A stretch of 64,000 nt of DNA from Cocos nucifera. Taxonomy: Eukaryota; Streptophyta; Magnoliopsida; Arecales; Arecaceae. Position 1 is the first letter of the stretch; every line of letters begins with the position of its first letter. Where the stretch lies: contig QRFJ01002090.1 in assembly GCA_006176705.1 (NCBI GenBank), forward strand, positions 83,434-147,433. The letters are read 5' to 3'. Made by a program: the position numbers and the translations under genes. The notes under the pieces are model-generated. The model ran no database searches, was not told the origin of the DNA, and saw nothing but the letters and a program-made list of their open reading frames with translations. Of this stretch, positions 33,255 to 44,680 are shown piece by piece.

Positions 33255-34065
33255 AAAATACTTGTTGTATTAAGAGGCAGCTTTTGGAGAGTTTATTGAG
33301 TATCCATTAAGAAAGCAAGAAGAGTGAGCCGAAAAAAGTAAGGAAGGAGTGATATCTAGATATTCTTTATCCTTCCAACATCCTCAAATCTGAGAGAAGT
33401 TAGGCCATCATTATTGAAAATCATCTCCTACTTTCTCAAGCATTTAAGGAGAAGAAATCAACCCTACAAGCAAAGCAATCCTAATTTTTTTCTCTTCGAT
33501 TTTATAAAGTTTGTTTTAAATTATATTTTTTACATTTTATTTTAAGTTTCTTAGGGTGAGAAGCTTTGGTTGGTGCAAGCCTCGAGTTGGACGTTGTATT
33601 GATTTGATTGGTGAGCCAAGGGAAAAATCAATTGGGGTTGATTGTTAGTCCGAAGAAAAATAATCACTTGTGAGGTTTTGGTTGGTGATCTGAGAAAAAT
33701 CAATTGGGTTGATTGTGAGCCCAAAAAATAATCATGTATAATTTTATTTGGTGAGCCAGAAAAAATCAACTGGGTTTGATTACGAGCCCAAAAAATAATC
33801 AGACTGTAATTCTTATTGAAAATTATAGTTGAATTTCCAAGGAATATTTTTGGGCAGTGGACGTAGGTACTGAGTTTGGCATCAAACCACTATAAAATTT
33901 TTATGTTTGTGATTGTATGCTTTTGCTCTATTATTTTTATTCACTGTACATTATATAGCTAGTTTCATCTAAACACTTAATTAGTTTGAATTGCTTATAT
34001 CTTAAGTTTAAATTTAAAATATCCAATTCATCCTTCCACTTGGGTAGCCATTCTTGGATAATAAG

Positions 34066-34080
34066 TGGTATCAGAGTAGG
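34066..34080 (+). promoter_or_regulatory. Primer-binding site for initiator tRNA-Met (element H)
   Basis: TGGTATCAGAGTAGG starts two bases after the LTR end. The first 11 bases complement the 3' end of initiator Met-tRNA. Confidence 0.85.
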
Positions 34081-34128
34081 TGCTCTAATATTAGTTGTTG
34101 ATCTATAGGTCAAAAGGTTAAAAATTTT

Positions 34129-35833
34129 ATGGGTGACCCATTTGGTTATTTGTTGGGTGACAAACACTCAACCATTAGACCTCCTTATTTCAATGACATT
34201 AATTATACATATTGGAAGGCTAGAATGAGAATTTTTATTCAAGCACAAGATTATGACATGTGGAATATCATACTCAATGGTCCTCACACACCCACAATGA
34301 TTGTCAATGATATATGTGTACCTAAATCAAAAAAAGATTGGAATGAGATAGATAAAAAGCTAGCTCAATTAAATACTATAGCTATTAATATTCTATATTG
34401 TGCATTAGATTACAATGAATTTAATAGAATATCAACATGTTTATCAACAAAAAAAATTTGGGATAAACATGAAGTGACCTATGAGGGTACAAGTCAAGTC
34501 AAAGAATCTAAAATAAATATGTTGGTTCATAAGTATAAGTTGTTTAAAATGAAACCTCATGAGACAATAAGTGATATACTTACAAGATTTACTAAAATTA
34601 TAAATAAATTAAAAATTCTTGGCAAAGACTATTCTAGCAGTGATCTTATATGCAAAATTCTTAGATCCTTACCGAAGGCTTGGGAAGCAAAAGTTACTAC
34701 AATTCAAGAAGCCAAGAACCTTAACAAGCTTGTTTTGAAAGAATTAATTGGATCGCTCATGACACATGAGCTCAATATAAACCAATGCATGAAGGAGGAA
34801 AAGATGAATAAGACAACCCTTGCACTCATGTCATCGGCCATTGAAGAAAGTTCAAATGACTCTACCGAAGATTCGAAAGATGACGAAGAAATGGTGATGA
34901 TTACAAGAAGGTTCATGAGATTCATGAGAAAGAAAAAAATTTTGAACCAAGAAAAGAAAAAGAGAAAAAGAATCAACTTAGAAAATATAGAAAGGATAAT
35001 CCCTTATTGAAAAAGAGCTCAACAAAATTAAGAATGAAAGCTATATTGGCTAATTAGTAAAGTAGTGAGAGCTCAAATTCAGAAAAGGAGTCATCCTCAA
35101 GTGAAGAAGAGACAAACCTATGCTTGATGGCTCGCAATGAAGAAGTAAGTTTAAATCAATCTAATGAATTTTCTTTTGATGAATTATTAGAAGCTTTTCA
35201 TGATTTAATGGATGAATTTAAAATGATATGGCTGAAAAACAAAGAATTAAAGAAATCTAATCTTCTTTTAGTTGATGAAAAGAGTATTTTTTTAAGAGAA
35301 AAAGAAGATCTTTTAAAAAAAATGAATTTTTTGACTAATGAAAAGGATGTACATCTTAAATCTAAAAAATCTTTAGTAGAAGAAAATAATAAGTTGAAAG
35401 AAGAATTTAAAAAATTAAAACTTTACATTGAAGAAAAAGAAGATTGTGAAAAGAAAAGAAATCTCTTTTGAAAGAAAATATGAAATTAAGAAAAGAGATT
35501 GAAACATTGAAGCCTATGCTTAACAAGTTTATAATTGGATCTCAAAAACTTCAATCTATTTTAATCAGTCAAAAGGTTGTTTTTGATAAAGCTGGAATTG
35601 GATACAATCCTTTAAGAAAATGGAAATTCGTGAACAACATGTTTAGCGAAATCTCATTTAAAAATCATTCAATTATATGTTTCAAATATAATAAAGTTGA
35701 TCACAAAATTTCAAAATGCAGTACTAAAAGAATTAGCCAAAGTTTAATTAAACAAATTTGGATTCTAAAAGGAATCATGTGCTTTAACCTCCATGGATCC
35801 AAGATGACTTGGGTACCAAAAATTATCAAGTAA
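34129..35833 (+). pseudogene. SIRE-like copia gag (element H)
   Basis: Starts MGDPFGYLLGDKHSTIRPPY, followed by FNDINYTYWKARMRIFIQAQ, the DUF4219/UBN2 type of copia Gag, to 35010. A frameshift near 35010 leads to a Glu/Lys-rich coiled coil (35124-35471, heptad-like DLLKKMNFL and ENNKLKEEFKKLKL), then another shift to KLRKEIETL, YNPLRKWKF and a zinc knuckle CFKYNKVDHKISKC (about 35680-35721). The second Cys of the CX2CX4HX4C knuckle is Tyr and the Gly is Asp, both explained by G-to-A change. The end, GSKMTWVPKII, is where related elements continue into protease. Here there is a stop at 35831 and no pol. Confidence 0.88.
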
Positions 35834-36867
35834 TTTTTGCAGGTATACCAAAGATCCAATGGAATGAAAAGAGAAAAATTATTTCGAATGGATGCCTTGG
35901 AAATAAAATTAGATGGGTGATGATGCTTGGTATAATCTAAATTTTCTCACATCATACCATCAATACTTATTTGATTAATTCTATCTATATGGTTTATATT
36001 GTGTTTACTTGCTTGAAATACTTTTAGTATGATTGATTTTGATGATGTATTGGTGCTTACATTGAATATGTTTCTTGATCTAAATTTGAATATAAAATCC
36101 ATATTGTATTTTTGCAAAAAGAGATGAAAACACTTAAGAAAATGATTTGATCTCATTTGATTAATTATCATACCGCCAATTGCATGTTAAATGATTCAAT
36201 GTTCTATCTTATTTTGATTGACTATTATAATTGAATACTATAATTGATTATGATTGAACATATATTGAATATAACTAATTTATGAACTTTCATTATTAGA
36301 GTTTAAGAATAATTTGAAATATTAATATATATATATATATGTTTGATAAGCTAAACTTCTTAAAGAAATATTTTCAAACTTAATTGGTATCTTGACTTAT
36401 AATAAATACTTATAATGACAAAAAGGAAGAGAAGAATGACTATAAAATGAGAATTATAAATATAATTAAATCTAAATTATGGCACACTACTAAATTATGC
36501 AAGCAAGTGAAAGTCAATTGTAACTAAAAGTATGGAAGAAACCTCGGCATATAGTAAGGGGAGCAAACATTGAATAAAAATTGAACTCGATTGATTATAA
36601 TATTAAGGGGGAGCTTAATGATTTTGGACTATTAAAGAAGAATTGACTCTATTGATTTTATTAATTACCTCCCTTTTGAGTTGTTCTTTTTGATGTTGTT
36701 AAAAAGGGGGAGAGTTATTGTTGAGTATATGTTTGAGCTTAACTAGAATGAAGTATCTTCACATTGTTTAGTAGTTTTATGCTTTATAAATATGTAATCT
36801 TTTAGAAACTCACTACATATTATTTGCATATACTCAAAAGTTTTATCATCATCAAAAAGGGGAAGAT
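35834..36867 (+). other. 3' non-coding region of element H
   Basis: AT-rich and without recognisable protease, integrase or RT. Contains purine tracts 'aaggggagc' (36558), 'aagggggagctt' (36605) and 'aaaaagggggagag' (about 36702), then the LTR-adjacent 'aaaaaggggaagat' (36854-36867). A TA microsatellite lies near 36325-36341. Confidence 0.7.
36854..36867 (+). promoter_or_regulatory. Polypurine tract of element H
   Basis: 'aaaaaggggaagat' immediately before the LTR start TGTTAATCC. Confidence 0.75.
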
Positions 36868-38194
36868 TGTTAATCCAAAGATTGATTTTAATGATGACAA
36901 AGAGTGTAAGTTATAAAGTCTAACTATGTTTATGAGAATGTGTAGTTCCAAAATTTCAAGTGCTCATCATTTTTCAAATCTTTCCCAACATCTTAATAAA
37001 GATTAAATCAAGTTAAGAAGGTAGGCCTAGCCTACAAATCAAATTAAAGAAGAAAAGCTGATACATAACTTTCGGCACGCTTGGCACGCATACTGAACCG
37101 ACCCAGTCCAAGACTAAGCCGATCTAGTCTTAGTGAAAATAGAAGATAGAAAGCATAAAAAGTATAAATTTCAAAACGTAGAAAACTGAGCCGACCCAGC
37201 TATAAACTGAGCCAACCTAGTCTGAAACTGAACCGGCCTAGTGCCTGTAATGGCTAGTTTTTAAAACTACAGCTATTTCATCTTACAAGCTTCCTAACGG
37301 CTATTTTCTCTTCTCCAATGGTTAGATTACCTCCAAAAGCCTATATTAGTGACTTGTAATGGTGGAAAACCTCTAGAGTATATAAGAAAATATTTGGAGC
37401 ATTAAGAGGTAGGTTTTGGAGAGTTTATTGAGTATCCATTAAGAAAGCAAGAAGAGTGAGCTGAAAAGAGTAAGGAAGGAGTGATTTTCAGACATTCTTT
37501 GTCCTTCCAACATCTTCAAATCTGAGAGAAGTTAGGCCATCATTATTAAAGATCATCTTCTACTTCATCAAGCATTCAAAGAGAAGAAATCAACCCTACA
37601 AGTAAAGCAATCCAAATTTTCTTCTCTTGGGTTTCGTAGAGATTGTTTTAAATTATATTTTTTACATTTTGTTTCAAGTTTCTTAGGGTGAGATACTTGG
37701 GTTGATCCAAGCCTTGAGTTGAATGTCATATTAGTTTGATTGGTGAGCCAAGGATAAAACCAATTGGGGTTGATTGTTAGCCCGGAGAAAAATAATCACT
37801 TGTGAGGTTTTGGTTGGTGATCTAGAGAAAATCAATTGGATTGATTGTGAGCCCAAAAAATAATCATGTATGATTTTGATTGATGAGCCAAAATAGACCA
37901 ACTGAATTTGATTGTGAGTCCGAAAAATAATTGGACTATAATTCTTGCTGAAAATTATAGTTGAATTTCCAAGGGATATTCTTTGATAGTGGACGTAGGT
38001 GCTAAGTTTGGCACTAAACTGCTACAAAATTTGTGTGTTTGTGATTATATGCTTTTGCTCTATTACTTTTATTCACTACACATTATATAGCTAGTTTCAT
38101 CTAAATACTTAATTAGTTTGAATTGCTCATATCTTAAGTTTAAATTTAAAATATCCAATTCACCCCCCCTCTTGGGTACCATCCTTAGGTAACA
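36868..38194 (+). repeat. 3' LTR of element H
   Basis: 1327 bp, TGTTAATCCAAAGATTG ... CTTAGGTAACA. The complete member of the pair. It carries the same (A/G)CCGAC-type repeats (37085-37245), TATA at 37379-37386 and the 60-bp repeats (about 37735-37935). It abuts a family-1 LTR fragment at 38195. Confidence 0.88.
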
Positions 38195-39023
38195 CAAAAT
38201 AATTACAAAAAGAGAATGTTAGTCTCAATCGTGTGCTAGCACGATTTTCATGAACCAAATTGGATCTAATACAAATTAATTAAATTGGGTTAGTCCAATT
38301 GATAATATCCAGACCCAAACCCTTATTTGTGTAATCAAATTAGGTTCAGTTCCATATGGTAATGAGACATATCGTAATCTCTATCATCGACATCATTGAA
38401 ACACCTTTCGATGGATCAAAATTTTTTTGATTCATACAATTAGAATGATCGATCATCTAAATCATTCTAATTGCTTCTTAAATTCACTAGTGACATCTAG
38501 CAGTATATGGTGGCAACCCATCAGAACTGAAAGTGAATCTCTCGGTACAGCTACCTGTGTGATTGGGTTCTTCTATCTTGAGCCCTGACAGGATTAGGAT
38601 TAAGGTGAACTCCTCAAACCCAATATCCATCATATGAATAAATCATTCAATTCGAGTCCAATATGAAATCCTAATAGAAACTCTTTCTATCATCTTCGCT
38701 CTACTATGGCCATGGGCTTAAGAACTTAATCTCATGATTATGATAGGACTGCTCCTCATCTACCAAGATAGATAGAGCTTCTATTGGTGTAATCTAATTC
38801 CTACAATGAACATGCTATAGCCAACATACACCTCAGGATTTCGAATGGCTAGGAGATCAAGTTATGGTGTAGTCAAACTATAACACCCTTAAGGTGAACT
38901 ACCGATGCACCTCAGATCAAAAAATCAGATACACCACTACAGCATCAAGTCAATCATCGATGAGAAGATAGACTTTCTTATGACTGCTTGAAGTGGTCAC
39001 GCTTAGTATCCTCGTTCTCTAAC
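38195..39023 (-). repeat. Family-1 LTR fragment, left part
   Basis: Minus-strand family-1 LTR sequence from 'acaaaaagagaatgttag' to 'ctcgttctctaac'. It continues on the far side of element J at 59196. Together they give about 1.18 kb of the 5' half of an LTR; the part with TATA and 3' end is missing next to element H. Confidence 0.85.
39019..39023. repeat. Target-site duplication of element J (left)
   Basis: CTAAC; the right copy is CTAAT at 59196-59200, one transition apart. Removing J and one copy restores the family-1 LTR sequence 'ctctaacgagta.ctgtactc' seen at 12050, 27737 and 62050. Confidence 0.85.
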
Positions 39024-39728
39024 TGAAAGGAACAGTGTAGGATTTACAGTGCTACTTTCAAAAACTTTTTCAAAAATAGGTAAAATTATAGCAAAAATTA
39101 ATTAATCTAATTAATTAATTACTAATTATATCAGATTAATAAATCCTAGATAAAAGGATCTAAACATAATATGCATGCATTTATATAGATCTGAAAAGAA
39201 AAACTATACAGTAAATAGTTTACAACATCTACGTGTTTAGAACATAATACCTTGCGTGGGTAGTCGATCACCATGATTTGATCATCATCTAGGAGGTCCG
39301 TCAGTCATGATGCAGCCACATAAATGTCTGGCCTCCACAGATCATCCATATGAGGCTTCTAGTCCTGATCAGCTCCTCCCGAGTGCTAGCTCAATGAAGA
39401 ATGTTCCTGATGGCTAGATCTGATCGAACAGTTTTGATCTCCCTCGACCATAACTTCAAATGCTCTAGATTAGTAGTAGGGGTAGAAGAGAGGATGAGGA
39501 AACCCTCTACAAAATCTTGTAAATATCTAACACTTAGATTTTACAAAATCAAAATAGGAACCCTAGATCATGAACTAGGGCTGTGCAGCACCCAAACCCT
39601 AGCACCAAGTTTTTTCCCCCAATTTTTTTTTCTTAGATTTTTCTCTTATTTTTTTCAGTTATGGAAGGGCTCATGTACTAGAGGAGAGAAGTCTCACAAA
39701 AACTTGCACCCAAAAAAAATTTCAGGAA

Positions 39729-39735
39729 TTTTATA
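39729..39735 (-). promoter_or_regulatory. TATA box, 3' LTR of element J
   Basis: TATAAAA on the minus strand ('ctctataaaattcc'), also at 55731-55737 in the 5' LTR. Confidence 0.55.
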
Positions 39736-40309
39736 GAGGGCGCACAAGAGAAGGTGGCATGGAGAAAAGGTAAGATAGGTGAGTTGTTTCATTCAAATTC
39801 AAACTCTATTTGAATTTGAATGGCAACTAATCTTACCTTATCTCTCTAGGACATGGAAAGGAGGGGTGTGAGCCCTCTTTGCATGGGAAAATATTCATGA
39901 GAAATCTTTTCTCATAGAGAATAGAATGGCACAAACAAGGGTGTTGTGGCACATGTCAAGACTAGGTCAAACCAATCTTAAAACCTCTCATCCAATTGAA
40001 CCATCACAATCCAAATTGATTGGGCCCAATTACACCACATTAAATCTAACTAATTCAGTCTCAATTAAGCTTAGTTAAATTTTAATCAAATCAAAAATTA
40101 ATTAATCCAAACTCCTGATCGAATCAGGGATCATACTTCCTCGGCGATTAGGTAATCTCATAACCTAATCAAGTCAAACCCAACTATTTCTAATTCAATT
40201 AGGCTTGATCCAAAAATAATTACTCAATCAAATTAATTTAATTATAATCAAATCACTAATAAAATCTCTCATAATTTAGAATCAAAATCTAGTAGGTGTC
40301 CAGACAATA

Positions 40310-40617
40310 AAGTCCCATCAAAATGAAACTCTTGATCGAAGAGTCCCAAACTAGTGGGACTCTTGATCTCGGTGTCTGAAATAAGTAAAACTCATGATTG
40401 TAGAGTCATAACCCTCAATCATAGAGTCCCAGATAAGTAGAATTCAGAGTCCTAGAGCAGTACGACTCTTGGTTGAAGAGTGCCAGTTCAATGGGACTCT
40501 TGACCATAGACTCCTAGACATTGAGATTTAATGTCCTAACCCAGTAGGACTCCCGATCGAAGAGTCTCAGTCTAGTAGAACTCTTGACCATAGAGTTCTA
40601 GTCGAATGGAACTCTTC
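40310..40617 (-). repeat. Tandem hairpin repeat array in LTR of J
   Basis: Degenerate repeat of about 31 bp, best unit 'gtgggactcttgatcatagag' plus 'tcccagtcta'. Each unit contains the inverted repeat GACTCTT-gatcg-AAGAGTC. About eight to nine units, shared with 56305-56620 in the other LTR. Confidence 0.8.
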
Positions 40618-41556
40618 ACCAGCCATCAGATCAGCTAGGAACCTCTAATGTGTGTGACTTCATAGGTCCAAACCTAAGCGGGTAGCACAGAAATCAATTT
40701 TTGTACTAATCAAAGTGACCATCTAGCAATGGTACTCGACATCCGGATAGGTCGAATAGTCGCATTCGCAATATTCAGAACCTACACGAATATGGTTACC
40801 ATATAATTCATCTCTTTGACATCTGTGCACAGGATGACTTTAGGATTTGACTGTCAATCCTAAAAGATACATCCAAATCATATCTCAAAGCAATTAGTCC
40901 TATGACCTCTCACAAGGACTACCCTGACTAAGGCTTTGCTAAATTGAAATACTACTGAATATAGCTCTTGAAACCAGAAGTGGTCAATCCGATCTTGATA
41001 CATGCACTAACTCCTCAAGTACTTCACTATGTTCAGAAATCTTTCATCGTTGAATTAGAAATTCAGATAGTCCATTACCAAAGCACAGTGAGTTGCTTGG
41101 AAGTCACCATGATGATCTCAGGTCGGAGGGACAGTTATACCCATATTCCATCAGAGCAAATTTTGATGGCAGAAAAGCTCTAGAGTTGGTCACGTTCAGT
41201 GCAGATGTATCCATATATCTTAATTGCATGCCATACCAGTGTCTCAACACTTCTTGGTTACATGGACAAGCAACCTATATAGCACACAATGATCTATATT
41301 CAATAAATGTTGTCGTCCTAAGTAACAACATATCATTTGATCATGATAATTTTAAGGACTAAATTACAAATCTTTCTTTGTCGAATTCTAAATAGTCATA
41401 AGGATTTCATCACAACGCAGGTTTCATTAGAAGACAATAAAATTTATGATAAAAAATATCAAAATATTTTTTATTAATTAATAATTTATATATAAGTACA
41501 ATAAGTAGCACAACCATCAATAAGCTGTCGATTGACTTTGGAACATATTTCCAACA

Positions 41557-41570
41557 ATCTTCCACTTAGA
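41557..41570 (-). promoter_or_regulatory. Polypurine tract of element J
   Basis: Minus strand 'tctaagtggaagat' between the pol end (41571) and the LTR start. Confidence 0.7.
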
Positions 41571-43190
41571 CTAAAGTCAATCGGTGTGGTATCTAATACC
41601 TATCTTCGACTTGAAGTCGTTGAACTCCACCACAATAGCTTTAATGAATGGGTCAGCCAGGTTCTTCTTTCCATCATCTTCTGAAGGTCGACGTCATCTC
41701 GATCTACGATCTCTCAAATAAGGTGGTAGCGGCATAGAATATATTTCATCCACTGGTGTGCCTTCAATTCCTTCACCTGAGCAGTGGCTCCAGAGCTATC
41801 GTAGTAGTGCAGAACTGAACTATCAAGGGACGATGCTACTCCAAGCTTGGTGATGAACTTCCTCAGCCACACCGCTTCTTTGGCAGCATCTAATGCAGCG
41901 ACATACTCTACCTCACAAATTGAATCAGCCACAGTGTGCTGCTTGAAACTCTTCTAGCAGACTGCCCCACCATTAAGGATGAATATATATCTTGATACAC
42001 TTTTGTTGTCATCATGATCAGACTGAAAACTGAAGTTTGTAAACTCCAAAAATTTCAAGTCTGATTCACCATATACAAGCCACCGATCCTTAGTATTTCT
42101 CAAATACTTCAAGATAGTTTTAACAACCTTCCAATGATTCTCTTCGGGATTAGATTGGTATCTACTCACTACCCCTAGTGAGTATGCCACATTTGGTCGC
42201 GTATATATCATGGCAGACATTATAGAACCCACTGCCTAAACATATGGTATTCTACTTATACGCTCTCTTTCTAGAGGTGTTGTCGGATAATCCCTCTTTG
42301 AAAGAAAAATTCTATGGCCTATTAGTAGATAACCTTTATTGAAATTCTCCATACTGAATCATTTCAGCACAGTGTCAATGTCGTAGACTGGGACAATCCA
42401 AGCAACCTTTTAGATCTATCTCTATAGATCTTCATCCCTAGGATGTAGGAAGCTTCTTCCAAATCTTTCATGGAGAACTGTGACGACAGTCAGATCTTTA
42501 TTTCTTATAATACAGGAACATCATTCTCGATTAAAAGAATGTCATCCACATACAATACTAGAAATACTATTGCTAGATTATTAGCCTACTTATATATGTA
42601 GGACTTCTCTTTGTTCTTAACGAAGCCATATGTTTTGATTGTTCTATCAAAATATATGTTCCAGTTTTGAGATGCCTACTTCAATCCATGAATGGACCTC
42701 TGAAGCCTGCACACCTTAGACTCATCTATGGATATGAATCATTCAGGCTGTATCATATACACCTTCTCATCCAGCACTCCATTTAGGAAAGCCATTTTCA
42801 CATCCATTTGTTAGATTTTATAGTCCAGATGGACAGCAATGGCAAGCATAATCCAAATAAATTTGAGCATTGCCATAGGAGAGAACATCTCATCATAGTC
42901 AATATCATAATGTTGATGATATCCCTTGGCAACCAAATAAGCTTTATAGGTCTTCACCTTTTCATCTGCACCCCTTTTTCTTTCGAAGACCTACTTACAT
43001 CCTATGGATTTTATCCCTTTGTGTGGGTCAACCAATGTCCATATATAATTGATCTACATGGATTCCATTTCGAATTTCATAGCCTCAAGCCATTTTTCAG
43101 ATTTGGATCTCCGCATTGCATTCATATAGGTGATCAAATCTTGATCATTCTCATTGAATTCAATAGGATCCCCATCTTGAACTAAGAAAT
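41571..43190 (-). pseudogene. Copia reverse transcriptase-RNase H (element J)
   Basis: Family-2 Pol C-terminal half. Visible blocks include WTLVDPHKG (about 43030), QMDVKMAFLNG (about 42800), CRLQRSIHGLK (about 42700), active site FLVLYVDDILLIEND (about 42550, both Asp present), MKDLEEASYILGMKIYRD (about 42440), YSLGVVSRYQSNPEENHW (about 42150) and RNase H to GIRYHTD-stop at 41582. Stops include TGA for Trp in 'YKI-stop-QMDV' and at the C-terminus, both G-to-A. The first RNase H Asp is Asn (FTNFSFQ). Closest relative here is K. Confidence 0.9.
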
Positions 43191-43289
43191 TATAGTATCT
43201 GTCCGATTGACATGGTACTCTACTATATTGCCTTAAGGGTGCATCTACAATGGGTTCTTGGTCTGATCTAATCAGATCTAGCTCAGGTT

Positions 43290-44330
43290 TAACAACTTAT
43301 GTCTGTTCTTCCACCTTCCGTACTTTATTAAGTTCGATCGTAGAGGCATTAGTTCTTTCACCAAGGAACACCTTTTCTAAAAAGACTGCCTTAAGGCTGA
43401 CAAATACTTGTTGCTTATCAGCAAAGTAGAAGTAATACCTTTGGGTTTCTTTTGGGTAACCTATATAACAATACTTATCAAACCTAGGTCCAAACTTGTC
43501 TATCATCAAACATTTGACATAAGCCGAATACCCCCAAATTCTAAGGTCTGAGAGCACTGGTGTATGCCCTATCCATATCTCATATGGAGTTTTACTAATA
43601 GATTTATTTGAAATCCTATTTAGAATGTAACAAACTAACTTGAGCGCATATCCCCATAGGAAGATTGGCAAACCAGCAAACCCCATCATGGATTGAATCA
43701 TGTCCAATAAAGTTCGATTTCTTCTTTCAGACACATCATTATGTTGTGGTGTTCCAGGAGGGATCCATTGAAAGAGAATTCCATTCTCTCTAAGATATGT
43801 CAAAAACTCATTGGAAAGATACTAACCCCCTCAGTCAGACCGAAGAGTTTTAATACTCTTTCTAGTTTGCTTCTCTACCTCATTTCAGAATAGTTTGAAC
43901 ATTTCAAATGACTCTGACTTCTGCTTTGTTAAATAGACATATTCATACATAGATAGGTCGTCTGTGAAGGTTATGAAGTAGAAGTATCCACCTCTAGTAC
44001 TTCAGTTCATGGGTCCACATACATCTGAATGTACTAAGACTCAAGAGTTCAATGGCTCGTTCATCTTTTTTAGTAAAAGATGACTTGGTCATCTTACTAA
44101 GAAGACAGGACTCACAAATCGAAAGTGATTCACAATCACTAATCTTAAGAATTTCTTCTTGAGCTAACCTATTTATTCTATTCTTGTTAATATGATCCAG
44201 TCTATAGTGCCAAAGGTAGACTTCGGACACATTACTAATTCTAGGATGTTTATCGATGGATTGAACTATGTTAATAGGCATAGTTAATAAATAAATACTG
44301 TTATTCAATTATCCAATAAAAATTGTAATA
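43290..44330 (-). pseudogene. Copia integrase (element J)
   Basis: Zinc-binding domain YLWHYRLDHINKNRINRLAQ ... CESCLLSKMTKSSF (43994-44308). The catalytic core follows with FYFITFTDDLSMYEYVYLTK (about 43930-43990), LRSD followed by stops in place of the Gly and Glu codons (about 43830) and, from 43803, ENGILFQWIPPGTPQHND and SERRNRTLLDMIQSMMGF with the catalytic Glu. The C-terminal blocks YEIWIGHTPVLSDLRIWGYS and YIGYPKETQRYYFYF end near 43297. Confidence 0.9.
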
Positions 44331-44680
44331 CCATTCAAAATGATATTATAAAAAAAAAATTTTATTAATATTTCATAACCATTCATGGCCAAAAGGCCTA
44401 TAGAAATGATATTCATTAAGAATAACTTTATTTGAATTGATTACAAGGTTCACGATTCCTAAAGCTAGAATTGGAACTTGTCTTCCATCTCAAAGGTTCA
44501 GAAATCTCTCATCTTGATCAAATCTCCTACTGACCTGCAAGCTCTACATAGAATTACAAATATGATAAGGACTTCCAGTATCTAATACCCAGATAGTAGA
44601 ATCAAATAAGAAAAAATTATAAGGTGTTATCATATAATTACCTTACCCAGTAACCACTTGCTTCTTCCTCGGCCTGTTCA
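44331..44680 (-). pseudogene. Copia protease (element J)
   Basis: Around 44580-44610 the minus strand reads DSTIWVLDTGSPYHICNSM, an aspartic protease active site with DTG (the family-1 elements have DSG). A stop follows within a few codons. The rest, to the integrase zinc domain, is A/T-rich and broken. Confidence 0.75.

Larger units (their letters stand above)
32887..34063 (+). repeat. 5' LTR of element H, 5'-truncated
   Basis: Aligns with 36868-38194 from 'ggcacgc...ggcacgcatactga' onward; roughly the first 150 bp are missing. Contains a repeated 'actgagccgacccag' block (32940-33115), TATA at 33247-33254 and three to four units of a roughly 60-bp repeat ('tggtgagcca..aaaatcaa.tgggtttgatt') at 33605-33800. 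Confidence 0.85.
32887..38194 (+). mobile_element. Gag-only SIRE-like copia element H
   Basis: Plus-strand element: 5'-truncated LTR (32887-34063), tRNA-Met primer site, gag (34129-35833), about 1 kb of non-coding DNA with several purine tracts, and 3' LTR (36868-38194). No protease, integrase or RT can be recognised. Gag type, coiled-coil region and 3' purine-rich tail suggest the SIRE/Maximus lineage. Five bases after the 3' LTR are CAAAA; the partner is lost with the 5' end. Confidence 0.8.
39024..41556 (-). repeat. 3' LTR of copia element J
   Basis: Reads TGTTGGAAATATGTTCC (41556) to ...CCTTTCA (39024). TATA box rc at 39729-39735. An array of about 31-bp hairpin-forming repeats at 40310-40617 lies upstream of the TATA box. 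Short open frames in it are not coding. Confidence 0.9.

Noticed and set aside
34704..34976. Minus-strand hydrophobic 90-codon frame
   Set aside because: It is the reverse complement of the Glu/Lys-rich end of the H gag and has no independent support.
35834..36867. Hidden pol remnant after the H gag
   Set aside because: No YVDD, DSG, HHCC or RNase H block can be found in any frame; purine tracts indicate a 3' non-coding region.
40310..40617. CRISPR-like array because of regularly spaced repeats
   Set aside because: Repeats are directly adjacent, degenerate, sit inside both LTRs of a plant retrotransposon, and have no unique spacers or cas genes.
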